From a bacterium (GTDB lineage: Bacteria; Campylobacterota; Campylobacteria; Campylobacterales; Sulfurimonadaceae), in contig JAHJEG010000038.1 of NCBI GenBank assembly GCA_018825665.1, forward strand, positions 1 through 64,000: a DNA stretch of 64,000 nt, given 5' to 3'. The notes under the pieces were generated by a model, which worked only from the letters and a program-made list of their open reading frames with translations, made no database searches and was not told the origin of the DNA. Position numbers and translations under genes: made by a program. Numbering within the stretch: the first letter of the stretch is position 1; every line of letters begins with the position of its first letter. Shown here piece by piece: positions 16,384 through 25,440 of this stretch.

Positions 16384-18675
16384 ATGATAGGTACGATAAA
16401 AGATTTTTTAGGTTTTGATATAAAAGCGGACAAATACAAACTCTCCGCCGATCCTCAGTTTGGGATGATAAGTGATGAAAAAAAGCCGGATAAATGGGTG
16501 TTCTCAACCTGCGGATACTGCGGAGTGGGATGTGGACTTTATATCGGTGTAAAAGAGGGCAAGGCGCTCTACACAAAAGGAAATCCCAAACATTTTGTAA
16601 ATCAGGGAACCCTCTGCCCAAAGGGTTTAAGTGAACATCAGATGATAGACTCACCTCACAGGATAAGGACACCTCTTATCAGAAAAGAGGGCGTGCTGCA
16701 TCCTGCATCCTGGGATGAGGCGTATACAAAAGTGGGGGATGCATTTAAAAGTATCGCAAAGAAACACGGAGAAAAAGCAGTGGGGGTTATCTCTACGGGA
16801 CAGCTTCTGACAGAGGAGTTCTACACTCTTGGCAAGTTTGTGCAGCTTGGTCTGAGAACAAACAACTTTGACGGGAACACGACTCTGTGTATGGCTTCTG
16901 CCGTGATGGGCTATAAACAATCCTTGGGGAGTGACGGTCCCGTAGGTTCCTATGAAGATTTTGAAAAAGCGGATGTTATTTTTCTTATTGGCGCGAATAT
17001 CGCGGACAATCATCCTATTTTGACCCTGCATATCAACAAGAACAAGAATCCGAAGAAAAAAGTGATTGTGATAGACCCGAGAGCTTCAAAGACTTCCCAG
17101 ATGGCGGATATCTATGTACCGATAAAAGCCAGAACAGACTTGGCACTTTTTAACGGCTTGGCCTATATCATTATAGAGCAGGGCTGGGAAGATGAGGGCT
17201 ATGTCCGGGCAAATACAAACGGCTACAACGAACTCAAAAAACACCTGCAAAACTATCCTCCGCAGGAAGTGGCAAATATCACGGGGATAGATGTAAAAAC
17301 GCTTTATGAACTTGCCCGAGAGTTTGGGGCAAATGATGCGGTGCTGAGTGCGTGGACCATGGGTGTAAATCAGTCTTTTATGGGAACAGATACGGTGAGT
17401 GCTATTATCAATCTGCACCTTTTAACGGGACATATCGGGAAAGAGGGTGCAGGACCTTTTTCCATAACAGGGCAGTGCAACGCGATGGGGACAAGAGAGA
17501 GCGGTTTTACATCTTCGCTTCCGGCATACAGAAATTTCGGAGATGAAAAGGCCTTGAAAGAATATGCACAGATAGTCAATGTTCCCGAAGCAATCGTCCC
17601 GACCGCCCGTGGATACAAATATGCGGAGATAATAGACGCGATAGACAGAGGGGAGATAAAAGCTCTTTGGATAGTGGCGACGAATCCTCTTGTGAGCTTT
17701 GTACATCAGGAGAAGCTTCGCAAGACCCTGGCAAAATTGGACTTGCTGGTGGTGCAAGACGCATTTTTGGGAGACACGGCAGAGATAGCCGATGTGGTTT
17801 TTGCAGCTGCGACATGGGGTGAAAAAGAGGGAACGTATACAAATTCGGAGAGACGATGCAATCGTGCGAATAAGGCGGTTGAACCCATAGGAGAGGCTAA
17901 AAGCGATTTTGATATCGTTGTGGAGTTCTCAAAACAGTTTGAGGGAGTCAATGCATTGCTTTTTCCTAAATGGCAAACACCTTTGGATGCTTTTAATGAG
18001 TTTAAAAAACTCAGTGAAGGACAGCTTTGTGATTATTCCGGGATGAGTTATGAACTCCTGGAGGAGCAAGGCGGTATTCAGTGGCCGTGCAACACCCAGC
18101 GCCCACTTGGCACGAAAAGACTTTATTCTCCGGATATCGCCTTTAGAACCAAGGATAAAAAAGCGAATCTTATCTGTGCAGACTGGTTCCCTATGGCAGA
18201 GCCTGCAAGCCCGGAATTTCCGGCTATTTTAAATACGGGCCGTACGGTGGAACAATGGCACACCCGCACAAAAACCCGCTCTATTGAGATACTTGACAAC
18301 TTGGCTCCCGAGGCATGGGCAGATATAAATCCGCAAGATGCAAGGGCGTTAAAAGTAAAAAGCGGAGACAGACTCTCTATCTCAAGTGCAAGGGGAAGAG
18401 TGGACGATGTCATCGTGCGAGTGACGCAAAGCGTGGCATGTGGAAATGTATTTGTTCCTTTTCATTTCAACACACAGCTTGTAAATGCTCTTACAAACGA
18501 GAGTTTTTGCCCAAAATCAGGCGAGCCAAACTTCAAACAAACTGCAATTCAGCTCCATTCGGATGAGGTTCCGGAGGGCTTAAAGTTTGCACAACAGGAG
18601 ATAAGCGGAGAAATAGAACATGTAAAAACAGCATACGAGGGGATAAAAGTGAAGGAAAAGGAGAAGCAGGCTTAG
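16384..18675 (+). CDS. Assimilatory-type nitrate reductase catalytic subunit, second copy
   Basis: This 763-residue bis-MGD molybdoenzyme is a paralogue of the protein at 9687-11669. A 40-residue leader precedes the [4Fe-4S] site (Cys43, Cys46, Cys50, Cys78); Cys169 in TTLCMASAV is the likely molybdenum ligand; the cofactor region contains GQCNAMGTRE, and near the C-terminus RTVEQWHTRTKT is typical of NarB/NasA. There is no Tat motif, so it is cytoplasmic. Its partner should be the Fe-S/DmsC fusion immediately upstream, giving a quinol-linked nitrate reductase. It is about 100 residues longer than the first copy, mostly in the N-terminal leader and C-terminal tail, which may dock the Fe-S partner. 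Other oxyanion substrates cannot be excluded by sequence alone. Confidence 0.85.
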   Translation: MIGTIKDFLGFDIKADKYKLSADPQFGMISDEKKPDKWVFSTCGYCGVGCGLYIGVKEGKALYTKGNPKHFVNQGTLCPKGLSEHQMIDSPHRIRTPLIRKEGVLHPASWDEAYTKVGDAFKSIAKKHGEKAVGVISTGQLLTEEFYTLGKFVQLGLRTNNFDGNTTLCMASAVMGYKQSLGSDGPVGSYEDFEKADVIFLIGANIADNHPILTLHINKNKNPKKKVIVIDPRASKTSQMADIYVPIKARTDLALFNGLAYIIIEQGWEDEGYVRANTNGYNELKKHLQNYPPQEVANITGIDVKTLYELAREFGANDAVLSAWTMGVNQSFMGTDTVSAIINLHLLTGHIGKEGAGPFSITGQCNAMGTRESGFTSSLPAYRNFGDEKALKEYAQIVNVPEAIVPTARGYKYAEIIDAIDRGEIKALWIVATNPLVSFVHQEKLRKTLAKLDLLVVQDAFLGDTAEIADVVFAAATWGEKEGTYTNSERRCNRANKAVEPIGEAKSDFDIVVEFSKQFEGVNALLFPKWQTPLDAFNEFKKLSEGQLCDYSGMSYELLEEQGGIQWPCNTQRPLGTKRLYSPDIAFRTKDKKANLICADWFPMAEPASPEFPAILNTGRTVEQWHTRTKTRSIEILDNLAPEAWADINPQDARALKVKSGDRLSISSARGRVDDVIVRVTQSVACGNVFVPFHFNTQLVNALTNESFCPKSGEPNFKQTAIQLHSDEVPEGLKFAQQEISGEIEHVKTAYEGIKVKEKEKQA

Positions 18676-18690
18676 CCAAGTTTTTCTGTT

Positions 18691-19536
18691 TTACGTTGAA
18701 AGTTTTTGAAACTCCTCATTCCCTTTTATCTTTTCAAACAGTTCTTCACCCTCGATTTCATCTTTTAGATTGGGGGATTTTTGTATGGCTGTTGCCAAAT
18801 CCGAGAGGGCTTCTTTTGTGTTTCCAAGCACAGCGTTTGCACAGGAGCGCTGCCAGTAGGCATATCCGTATTCCGGGTCTATTTCTATAGCTTTATTGCT
18901 AAGGTTCAGTGCCCATTCAAAATCATCCATGTCCAGCACTGCATCTGCTTTATAGGCGTAAACTTCGGCATCATTGGCATTTACTTTTAAAATCTCATCA
19001 TAAATATCTATTCTTGACTGAGGATTCGTCTCTAAATTTGAGCGCATCCAAAGAGAGTGGATATACTGGGTGTTGTATATTTTATTTTGGTTTTCAAGTA
19101 CTTTTTTTGATTGGAGGGTCATTGCATCCTGGAGGCTTTGCATCTGGGTGTTGTATTTTTCCGTAATCTTGTTTACTCTTGCCTCGACAATACTCTCTGT
19201 CTTGCTTCTGATATCTCTTAGGGAGTTCCAGCCGGCAAAAATAAGTATGGAAGTGGCAGCGGCGATGAGGTAAAAAACATTGCCGATCGTGTCGGTCATA
19301 TATCTTGCGGCACGGTCTGTCTGTTCCACTTCGGCTTTTGATATGCGTCTCTCAACCTCATTTCTGAGTTTCATATTCTCAACACGCAAATCTTTGAGCT
19401 CATCCAAAATATATCTTTCCACCAGGGGTTTTTCAAGCGCCTCTTTGAGTCCGACGACATCCTTGTCGGAGGCACAGAGGATACCAGAAAGCGCAAACAG
19501 CACTATAAGTGTAAAAAATTTAGACGCAAGATTCAT
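18691..19536 (-). CDS. Exported or membrane-anchored TPR protein
   Basis: This 281-residue protein has an N-terminal hydrophobic signal (residues 6-21, ALSGILC with a possible lipobox Cys), a coiled coil around residues 40-75, a second membrane segment at about 85-105 (FYLIAAATSILIFAG), another coiled coil, and tetratricopeptide repeats in the C-terminal half (NANDAEVYAYKADAVLDMDD, EIDPEYGYAYWQRSCANAVLG). TPR proteins act as scaffolds; the partner is unknown. It is convergent with the second nitrate reductase gene, 15 bp away, and shows no sign of belonging to that operon. Confidence 0.75.
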   Translation of the reverse strand: MNLASKFFTLIVLFALSGILCASDKDVVGLKEALEKPLVERYILDELKDLRVENMKLRNEVERRISKAEVEQTDRAARYMTDTIGNVFYLIAAATSILIFAGWNSLRDIRSKTESIVEARVNKITEKYNTQMQSLQDAMTLQSKKVLENQNKIYNTQYIHSLWMRSNLETNPQSRIDIYDEILKVNANDAEVYAYKADAVLDMDDFEWALNLSNKAIEIDPEYGYAYWQRSCANAVLGNTKEALSDLATAIQKSPNLKDEIEGEELFEKIKGNEEFQKLST

Positions 19537-19600
19537 AGACAGCCTTTGTTTGTAAGAATTATCTGAATTATAACAAAGGCGACTTCAAGAGAATTGAAAA

Positions 19601-21127
19601 CTATTTTCTCTTTAACTCAAACAAATCCGTTCTTCTGTCTTTTAGGTTTTTGACACTTCCAAACTGATTTAATTCTCTGAGCAGATCTATATCAACATCC
19701 GCTATCAAAATCATTTCGCTGTTGGGAGTAGCTTCAGCTTTTATCCCGTTTGTGGGAAAAGCAAAGTCACAAGGGGTAAAGACCATAGACTGGGCAAACT
19801 GCATATCCATATTGTGTACATTTGGGAGGTTCCCTACGCTTCCTGCAATAGCGACATAACATTCATTTTCAATAGCCCGGGCCTGAGAACAGTGTCTTAC
19901 CCTTGAGTAACCGTTTTGCGTATCCGTTAAAAACGGGACAAAGAGGATATCCATCCCCTCATCGGCGAGCAGTCTGCTAAGTTCAGGAAATTCAGAATCA
20001 TAACAAATCAGGATACCTATCTTTCCGCAGTCGGTATCAAATGTTTTAAGTCCGCTTCCGCCTTGCATACCCCATACTTTTTCCTCATCCGGAGTCACAT
20101 GGATTTTTTCATATCTCTCAATCGTGCCGTCTCGTCTGCATAAATATCCGACATTGTACAAACGGCCGTCTTTCATCTCGGGCATGCTTCCTGAGATAAT
20201 GTTTATATTATAGGAGATAGAGAGTTCTGAAAATTTCTCAATGATGCTGTCTGTATGTTTTGCCAGCTCTCTAATAGCATCAGGTTCGGAGAGATGATTG
20301 TTTTCAGCCATCAGGGGTGCATTGAAAAACTCAGGGAACAGGGCGAAATCGGAACGGTACCCCGAGAGGGTGTCTATAAAATACTCAGCCTGCTGTAACA
20401 AGTCCTCCAAGTGTTTATAAGGGCGCATCTGCCATTGTACCAGACCTAAACGAACTATTTTTTTCTTTGTAGAAACTTTTTTATTGGGCTTTTCATAATA
20501 AATATTGTCCCATTCAAGTAAAACGGCAAACTCCCCTGATGCTTCGTCCCCTTCCAGGTATCCGGATAAAATTTTTGAGGGATGAAAATCATTGGATACC
20601 TGAAAATTAAGAACAGGGTCATCAATCTCTTTTCTTTTTACTTTTTCTATATATTCTTTTGGTGAAAGTTCATGTTCGTACTTATGGTAGTTGGGGATTC
20701 TTCCGCCAAAAGCAATCCCTTTGAGATTGAGTCTTTCGCATAACTCTTTTCTGTAGTCATACAGACGTCTGCCCAATCGCATACCCCTAAATTCAGGTTT
20801 GATAAACACATCGATTCCGTAGAGCATATCCCCTTCGTCCGTATGCGTGTTAAAGCTGTAGTTTTGGGTGATTTCACGGTAGGTGTGCTTATCCGAAAAA
20901 TCTTCGTAATTGACAATGATAGACAGAGCACACCCGGCAATCTCCCCATTGACCTTAATCACAATCTGACCTTCTGAAAATTTTTTAATCAGTGCTTCGA
21001 TATGTTTTTCCGTCCAATACGATTCAGGCAGGGAGTGATAAATCACTATCATCGTTTTTTTCAACTCCTGATAGTCATCCATACTCAGATATACCAGTTC
21101 TATATTTTCTTTTTCTTGCTTTTGCAT
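19601..21127 (-). CDS. GNAT acetyltransferase - carbon-nitrogen hydrolase fusion
   Basis: This 508-residue two-domain protein starts with a GNAT N-acetyltransferase (residues ~8-170; acetyl-CoA loop near EFRGMRLGRRLYDYR). Residues ~225-480 are a nitrilase-superfamily hydrolase with the full triad: Glu in LFPEFF, Lys in YEKIHVTP and Cys375 in LICYDSEFPEL. The same two-domain order is known in many bacteria, but its substrate is unsettled; an amide-processing or amide-repair role is a guess. ATG at 21127 is the natural start. It lies 69 bp after the YajG-like lipoprotein gene on the same strand. Confidence 0.87.
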   Translation of the reverse strand: MQKQEKENIELVYLSMDDYQELKKTMIVIYHSLPESYWTEKHIEALIKKFSEGQIVIKVNGEIAGCALSIIVNYEDFSDKHTYREITQNYSFNTHTDEGDMLYGIDVFIKPEFRGMRLGRRLYDYRKELCERLNLKGIAFGGRIPNYHKYEHELSPKEYIEKVKRKEIDDPVLNFQVSNDFHPSKILSGYLEGDEASGEFAVLLEWDNIYYEKPNKKVSTKKKIVRLGLVQWQMRPYKHLEDLLQQAEYFIDTLSGYRSDFALFPEFFNAPLMAENNHLSEPDAIRELAKHTDSIIEKFSELSISYNINIISGSMPEMKDGRLYNVGYLCRRDGTIERYEKIHVTPDEEKVWGMQGGSGLKTFDTDCGKIGILICYDSEFPELSRLLADEGMDILFVPFLTDTQNGYSRVRHCSQARAIENECYVAIAGSVGNLPNVHNMDMQFAQSMVFTPCDFAFPTNGIKAEATPNSEMILIADVDIDLLRELNQFGSVKNLKDRRTDLFELKRK

Positions 21128-21196
21128 TTTTTTCCAGTTATGATGAAATGTAGATTCCGAATAATAGCTCTATTTGCATTATCCTTGAACCTTTGT

Positions 21197-21763
21197 CTAC
21201 TTGCTTGCCAACTTTGAGATGATATTGTTTATACTGTCTGAAAAAAGAGTATATAAAAATGGTTCAATGTCTTTTGAACTATAAGAAGGCGCAATCCATT
21301 TTCCGGCTTTTTCTTTGAAATTTTGAGTGCTGGTCGTCCTGCCTTTTTTTACTACGACCTCTATCTCAATCTCACCTTTTAGGTTTTCATCAAAGCTTTT
21401 GTCATGATAGACAAGTTCTATTTTTTTGATACGGATCTCAAGCAGAACATCTGCATCGTTTTGACTGACGTTTGTATTAAATTCAGCGATACTGAGTCCA
21501 TAGCCAAGCCCCTCTTTGTATTTTTTGGCAAAATCTGCATCACTAAAGAGCAGGAGATCTTTTTTACCGTTTTTGAGGGTGTATCCTATATTCTTTTTAT
21601 CGCTTCTCATATCTTTTACGGCTGTGACATAGACACTTGTATTTTCTTTGGCGATGGCTCCGTTATAATCCGCCTTATAGGATTCAAGGCTTATGGATTC
21701 GTTTTTATAAGAACAGCCTCCAAAAAACAATGCCCCAAGCAGCAGGTAAACTAAATTTTTCAT
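21197..21763 (-). CDS. YajG-type outer-membrane lipoprotein
   Basis: This 188-residue protein has a clear lipoprotein signal (LLLGALFFGGC, lipobox Cys at residue 17). The rest follows the YajG-family pattern: two alternating beta/alpha halves, VYVTAVKDMRSDKKNIGYTLKNG and then a long strand pair ending IEIEVVVKKG. Its function is not known. ATG at 21763 has AAAGGAGTATAGT directly upstream, a strong ribosome binding site. No partner gene is obvious. Confidence 0.72.
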   Translation of the reverse strand: MKNLVYLLLGALFFGGCSYKNESISLESYKADYNGAIAKENTSVYVTAVKDMRSDKKNIGYTLKNGKKDLLLFSDADFAKKYKEGLGYGLSIAEFNTNVSQNDADVLLEIRIKKIELVYHDKSFDENLKGEIEIEVVVKKGRTTSTQNFKEKAGKWIAPSYSSKDIEPFLYTLFSDSINNIISKLASK

Positions 21764-21839
21764 ACTATACTCCTTTTTAAAATGTACAAAATTATATCCG
21801 AGTGACAGCTAATACAAAAAAAAACATGTATGAGCGATT

Positions 21840-22586
21840 TTACTCTTGAATATCATATTTTGTAAGCTTGTTGAATTTGATCATACTGCCAAGCTCTTGG
21901 ATATATTTGTCTCCTATCTCAGAATATCTGTCCAGTTTTTGTATGATTTCAAATACGTCGTCGGTTTTGAGTCGTATCTCTCTGAACTCTTCATAGGCGT
22001 GGCCTCTTGCCATAAGCTTATAATATTCTCTGACCGACTCTTCGATACTGCCGAATTTTCTGAGCCAAATAATTCTTTCGTTTTCTCTGGCCTCTCCTGC
22101 GGCAATTCTTGGTTCGTCAGGATTGACACTCCACATGCCGAAGATATTATTCGCTTCTGTAAAAAATCTTGAAGTAGCCCATGCGCTTTCCATTGCAGCC
22201 TGTGCTAAAACTATGCTCGGGGGATGAGGTTTTAAGACAGCCAAGAGTTCTTCATCGCTTTGTACATTGTGCTTTGTTTTTAAGTCATTGATCTTTTTTA
22301 AATTCTTGGAATTTTCCATGTCGTCCAATACGCTGAGATATCTTGTCATCCATTCAGAATGGACTTTTTGAACTGCCGGAACAAGAAGATGGTAAAATCT
22401 CTCCTTTTTGGTCGCTACACTCATATTCTCTGGAACTTCATCAGGAACATATTTCATTGTCTGAGAGTTGGACATGAGCTTTTCTTTGATGTTTTTTTCC
22501 GGTTCCTCCTCTTCAAAAAACTCTGCAGTTGAGAAAAAATACAATCCGAAAATACTTACGGGTATCAATAAAAATAGATATTTCAC
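21840..22586 (-). CDS. Bax-like glucosaminidase, membrane-anchored
   Basis: This protein of about 248 residues has an N-terminal membrane anchor (residues 2-17, KYLFLLIPVSIFGLYFF) followed by a periplasmic glucosaminidase domain. The pattern SIVLAQAAMESAWATSRF with Glu and the following NNIFGMWSV segment is typical of Bax/FlgJ-type N-acetylglucosaminidases that cut peptidoglycan glycan strands. The start is taken as GTG at 22586 because AAAGGAGATTT sits right before it; a TTG at 22631 would overlap the antiporter gene and lacks a ribosome binding site. It follows the antiporter gene by 10 bp and is probably cotranscribed with it. Confidence 0.83.
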   Translation of the reverse strand: MKYLFLLIPVSIFGLYFFSTAEFFEEEEPEKNIKEKLMSNSQTMKYVPDEVPENMSVATKKERFYHLLVPAVQKVHSEWMTRYLSVLDDMENSKNLKKINDLKTKHNVQSDEELLAVLKPHPPSIVLAQAAMESAWATSRFFTEANNIFGMWSVNPDEPRIAAGEARENERIIWLRKFGSIEESVREYYKLMARGHAYEEFREIRLKTDDVFEIIQKLDRYSEIGDKYIQELGSMIKFNKLTKYDIQE

Positions 22587-22596
22587 AAATCTCCTT

Positions 22597-23754
22597 TTAG
22601 TAATAGATTGCAATGATTGCAAAAGCGGCAAAAAACATCAGATGGGAAATACCCTCAAAATAGTTGGTTTGCCCCTCATCGGTTGTTTTCCAGGCCAGGA
22701 TAATCGTTAAAATCAAAGCGCCGATCCAAAGCGGAGAAAAATCAAGAGTCAGTCTTATTCCGCTTGCATAGGCCAGAGCCATTAAAATTGGCACTGTTAA
22801 AAGAATCGAAACCGTTGAGGCCCCCATTGCAATATTGACAACCCTTTGAATCTCATCATTTTTAGCAGCTTTGATCGCCGTGACAATCTCGGGAGAAACA
22901 GCGACAGTTGCGATAATAAGACCGGACATTCCCGCTGAAACACCATATTCCTTTGCAAGCACAATGCCGTCACTTGCAAATACTTCGGCGCCAAGAGCAA
23001 TGATGGCAATAAACAAGAATATGGAAGCGACAAGTCCAAGTTTGTTGAATTTTTCAAATATATAGGTGTCCTCTTGCTCCTCATCATCCTCTTGCATCTT
23101 TCTTTTAAGTCTGAAAATCCTGCTTCTGGCAGTTTGCTTAAAGAAGTGGGTGTGGGTTCTGGTTTGAAAAACCAGAATAAATATGTAAAACACCATAAGC
23201 AGGGCGGCGATAACCATTGAAGCTTCTTCGATTACTGCAGTTGTGTGTTTTGTATCGCTTAGTAAACTAGGAACGAGCAAGGCGACGCTCGTTACGAATA
23301 AAATCGTAGTATAGGCACTTGAAGTTTCTTTGTTGTGTTCTTGGGCGGTAAATTTTAGTCCCCCTAAAAATACGGCTAATCCAAGAAGCACATTCATATC
23401 TACAATTACGGCGGCAATAATACCGCCCTTGACCGTTTCGATAACTTCGGGATCTGTAAAAGCCTGAAGGAGAATAATGTATAAGAGTATGATTTCAACG
23501 ATGACGGCGCTCAGAGTCAATACAAAACTGCCATAAGGCTCCTGCAGTCTCTCTGAGAGAACCTCGGCAACCTCTGAAACAGTGAGAGATAAACTTCCTA
23601 TGCCTATAGCTGCAAAAAGTGTAGCCAGTCCGCCTTGTCCGAGCTTGTGGAAATAAAATGCCGTTACGATAGCGATCACTCCGACAAAAATATCCCAATA
23701 ATCTTCTATGAAATACCTGAGCTTCCTATCTTCTTTGCTTGATGCTTTTTCCAA
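22597..23754 (-). CDS. Ca2+/H+ antiporter (CaCA family, ChaA-like)
   Basis: This 385-residue membrane protein has about 11 hydrophobic helices arranged as two related halves. Each half carries an acidic exchanger motif: SFVLTLSAVIVEIIL in the first and MSGLIIATVAVSPEIVTA in the second. Between them is a charged, acidic loop (KMQEDDEEQEDTYIFEKF). It should export calcium or sodium in exchange for protons across the inner membrane. It is 10 bp downstream of mgtE and shares its orientation, so the two divalent-cation transporters form a unit with the Bax-like gene. Confidence 0.85.
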   Translation of the reverse strand: MEKASSKEDRKLRYFIEDYWDIFVGVIAIVTAFYFHKLGQGGLATLFAAIGIGSLSLTVSEVAEVLSERLQEPYGSFVLTLSAVIVEIILLYIILLQAFTDPEVIETVKGGIIAAVIVDMNVLLGLAVFLGGLKFTAQEHNKETSSAYTTILFVTSVALLVPSLLSDTKHTTAVIEEASMVIAALLMVFYIFILVFQTRTHTHFFKQTARSRIFRLKRKMQEDDEEQEDTYIFEKFNKLGLVASIFLFIAIIALGAEVFASDGIVLAKEYGVSAGMSGLIIATVAVSPEIVTAIKAAKNDEIQRVVNIAMGASTVSILLTVPILMALAYASGIRLTLDFSPLWIGALILTIILAWKTTDEGQTNYFEGISHLMFFAAFAIIAIYY

Positions 23755-23764
23755 AAAAATATCC

Positions 23765-25132
23765 TTATAATAAAATAATAGTGGCTAAACCTAAAAAACT
23801 GAAAAAGCCGACCACATCTGTTACAGTGGTGAGTAAAACCGTACTGCCTATTGCCGGGTCAATACCGGCCTTTTGAAGTACCAGGGGTATGACACTGCCA
23901 AAAAATCCCGCACTGATTAAATTCACTATCATAGAGAGCGCAATTACCACACCCAAAAGAGGTATGCTAAACCAGAAATAGGCAATAATCCCGATAACGA
24001 TCGCAAATATCAGGCCGTTTGCCATGGAGATTATCACCTCTTTGTAGATGGTTTTTCTGGCATCCGCTCCGACAATATCACCAAGTGCCATTTGGCGCAC
24101 GGTAACGGTAAGCGTCTGCGTTCCCGCATTTCCGCCCATGGATGCAACAATCGGCATCAAAATGGCGAGTGCTACGAGTGACTGAATCGTACTGTCAAAG
24201 ATACCGATTACAAGAGAAGCGGCTATGGCGGTTATCAAGTTCAGTCCGAGCCAAATAGCTCTGGTCTTTCCAATCTCATACATATCTTCCTCTTGCTCAG
24301 CCTCATCATTAACACCGGCAAGGTTATAGATCTGTTCCGTCGCCGTTTCTTGGATAATGTCATAGATATCATCGGATGTAATCCTTCCAAGAAGCACATT
24401 GTTGTCGTTCACAACGGGTACGGAGGTAAGGTTGTAGTTGGTAAACATATCTACAACTTCTTTTATATCCGCTTTGTGGTTTACAAAATAGTTTCTGAAT
24501 TTTTCAAACGGAATATTTTCAAAATTTAAATCATGTTCAAAAATTATTAATTCTTCAAGTCCGACCGAGCCCAAATACTTATGGGTTTTGTCCACGATAT
24601 GCACATGCCAGATATTGTCCACTTCTCCAGATTCTTTTAAAAATTTTAGTTTTTTTATTGCCTTGCCAATATTATCCGTGATCTTTGCACTAAAGAGCTC
24701 GGTCTGCATATACGAACCCGCCTGGTCCTCATCGTAGGACATCAGCTGCTCTAAAATCTCCTTGTCTTCATCATTAAAGGTTTCAAGGATGGTCTGCGCT
24801 ATATCCTCATGTTCTTCACTTAAGTTCTGAATAAAGTCGGCAGCATCGTCGGTATCCATTTTTGAAGCGATATCGGCAATCTTGGCTGTACTGAAGAGTT
24901 CCGTAATCTCACCCTGCACGTATTCCGGCATCTCAGATAAGATATCTGCAAAAAGTTCATGAGGGAGTTTTTTTAATACCCTTAGGTATTCATCCCTGTC
25001 CAAATCTCTTAAATGTAATAACTGCTCACTTATGTCATATGCGTGAACCGTCGCGTTTTCATTTTTATATTGATTGATTTCTAAAAAAATAAGTTCAACC
25101 AACTGGGTTATTTCTTCTTGGTTTATTTCCAT
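23765..25132 (-). CDS. mgtE: Magnesium transporter MgtE
   Basis: This 455-residue protein has the full MgtE layout: an N-terminal superhelical MgtE_N domain (residues ~25-130), a tandem CBS pair (~130-260, including TSVPVVNDNNVLLGRITSDDI), an acidic linker, and five C-terminal membrane helices with the ion-pore motif MGGNAGTQTLTV. It imports Mg2+, and its cytoplasmic domains close the channel when Mg2+ is plentiful. ATG at 25132 opens a minus-strand operon with the Ca2+/H+ antiporter and Bax-like genes. A TATACT -10 candidate lies on the minus strand near 25175. Confidence 0.93.
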   Translation of the reverse strand: MEINQEEITQLVELIFLEINQYKNENATVHAYDISEQLLHLRDLDRDEYLRVLKKLPHELFADILSEMPEYVQGEITELFSTAKIADIASKMDTDDAADFIQNLSEEHEDIAQTILETFNDEDKEILEQLMSYDEDQAGSYMQTELFSAKITDNIGKAIKKLKFLKESGEVDNIWHVHIVDKTHKYLGSVGLEELIIFEHDLNFENIPFEKFRNYFVNHKADIKEVVDMFTNYNLTSVPVVNDNNVLLGRITSDDIYDIIQETATEQIYNLAGVNDEAEQEEDMYEIGKTRAIWLGLNLITAIAASLVIGIFDSTIQSLVALAILMPIVASMGGNAGTQTLTVTVRQMALGDIVGADARKTIYKEVIISMANGLIFAIVIGIIAYFWFSIPLLGVVIALSMIVNLISAGFFGSVIPLVLQKAGIDPAIGSTVLLTTVTDVVGFFSFLGLATIILL

Positions 25133-25180
25133 ACATACTCCATCTGGTTTCTTTGGCTCTTAGATATATAACAGTATAAC

Positions 25181-25223
25181 AAAAGTCACAAAATTTTTTA
25201 ATAAATTTAAAGTTGTGACTTTT
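25181..25223. repeat. 11-bp inverted repeat with T-run between mgtE and the MscS operon
   Basis: AAAAGTCACAA (25181-25191) pairs with TTGTGACTTTT (25213-25223) and is followed by T residues on the plus strand. It has the look of a terminator but sits between two divergent genes, where none is needed. It could be an operator or a leader hairpin of the plus-strand transcript. No M-box (Mg2+ riboswitch) pattern is evident in the short mgtE leader. Confidence 0.5.
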
Positions 25224-25272
25224 TTACTTTTAGTTTCATCTAAGTTTATAGAGATTTTATAAGAGGGTATCT

Positions 25273-25437
25273 ATGGAAGATAAACAGGAATTGGATGAAA
25301 GACTGAAAAAAGTTTTGAAAAGAGCTAAAAACGAGACCTATATGAAGGATGTTTCCACTTTGGTCTTTGCAAGGTTTTTTTCTACGCTGCTTGCCATTTT
25401 GGCACCGTTTTTAAAAAAAAATAATACAAAAGGATAG
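25273..25437 (+). CDS. Small single-pass membrane protein, 54 aa
   Basis: This 54-codon gene runs from ATG at 25273 to TAG at 25437 and is preceded by AGAGGGTATCT. The first ~23 residues are a highly charged helix (KQELDERLKKVLKRAKNE); residues ~28-47 form one hydrophobic segment (STLVFARFFSTLLAILAPFL) followed by a basic tail. I do not recognise it. Its stop is 3 bp before the ATG of the MscS-like gene, and its final codons hold that gene's AAAGGAT ribosome binding site, so the two are surely cotranslated. It might be an accessory subunit of the channel or a membrane tether for the sigma factor. Confidence 0.72.
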   Translation: MEDKQELDERLKKVLKRAKNETYMKDVSTLVFARFFSTLLAILAPFLKKNNTKG

Positions 25438-25440
25438 GAT

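Noticed and set aside
17086-17757. Several antisense frames of 80-111 codons inside the second nitrate reductase gene
   Set aside because: They mirror the codon pattern of the sense gene and have no domain, leader or conservation argument.
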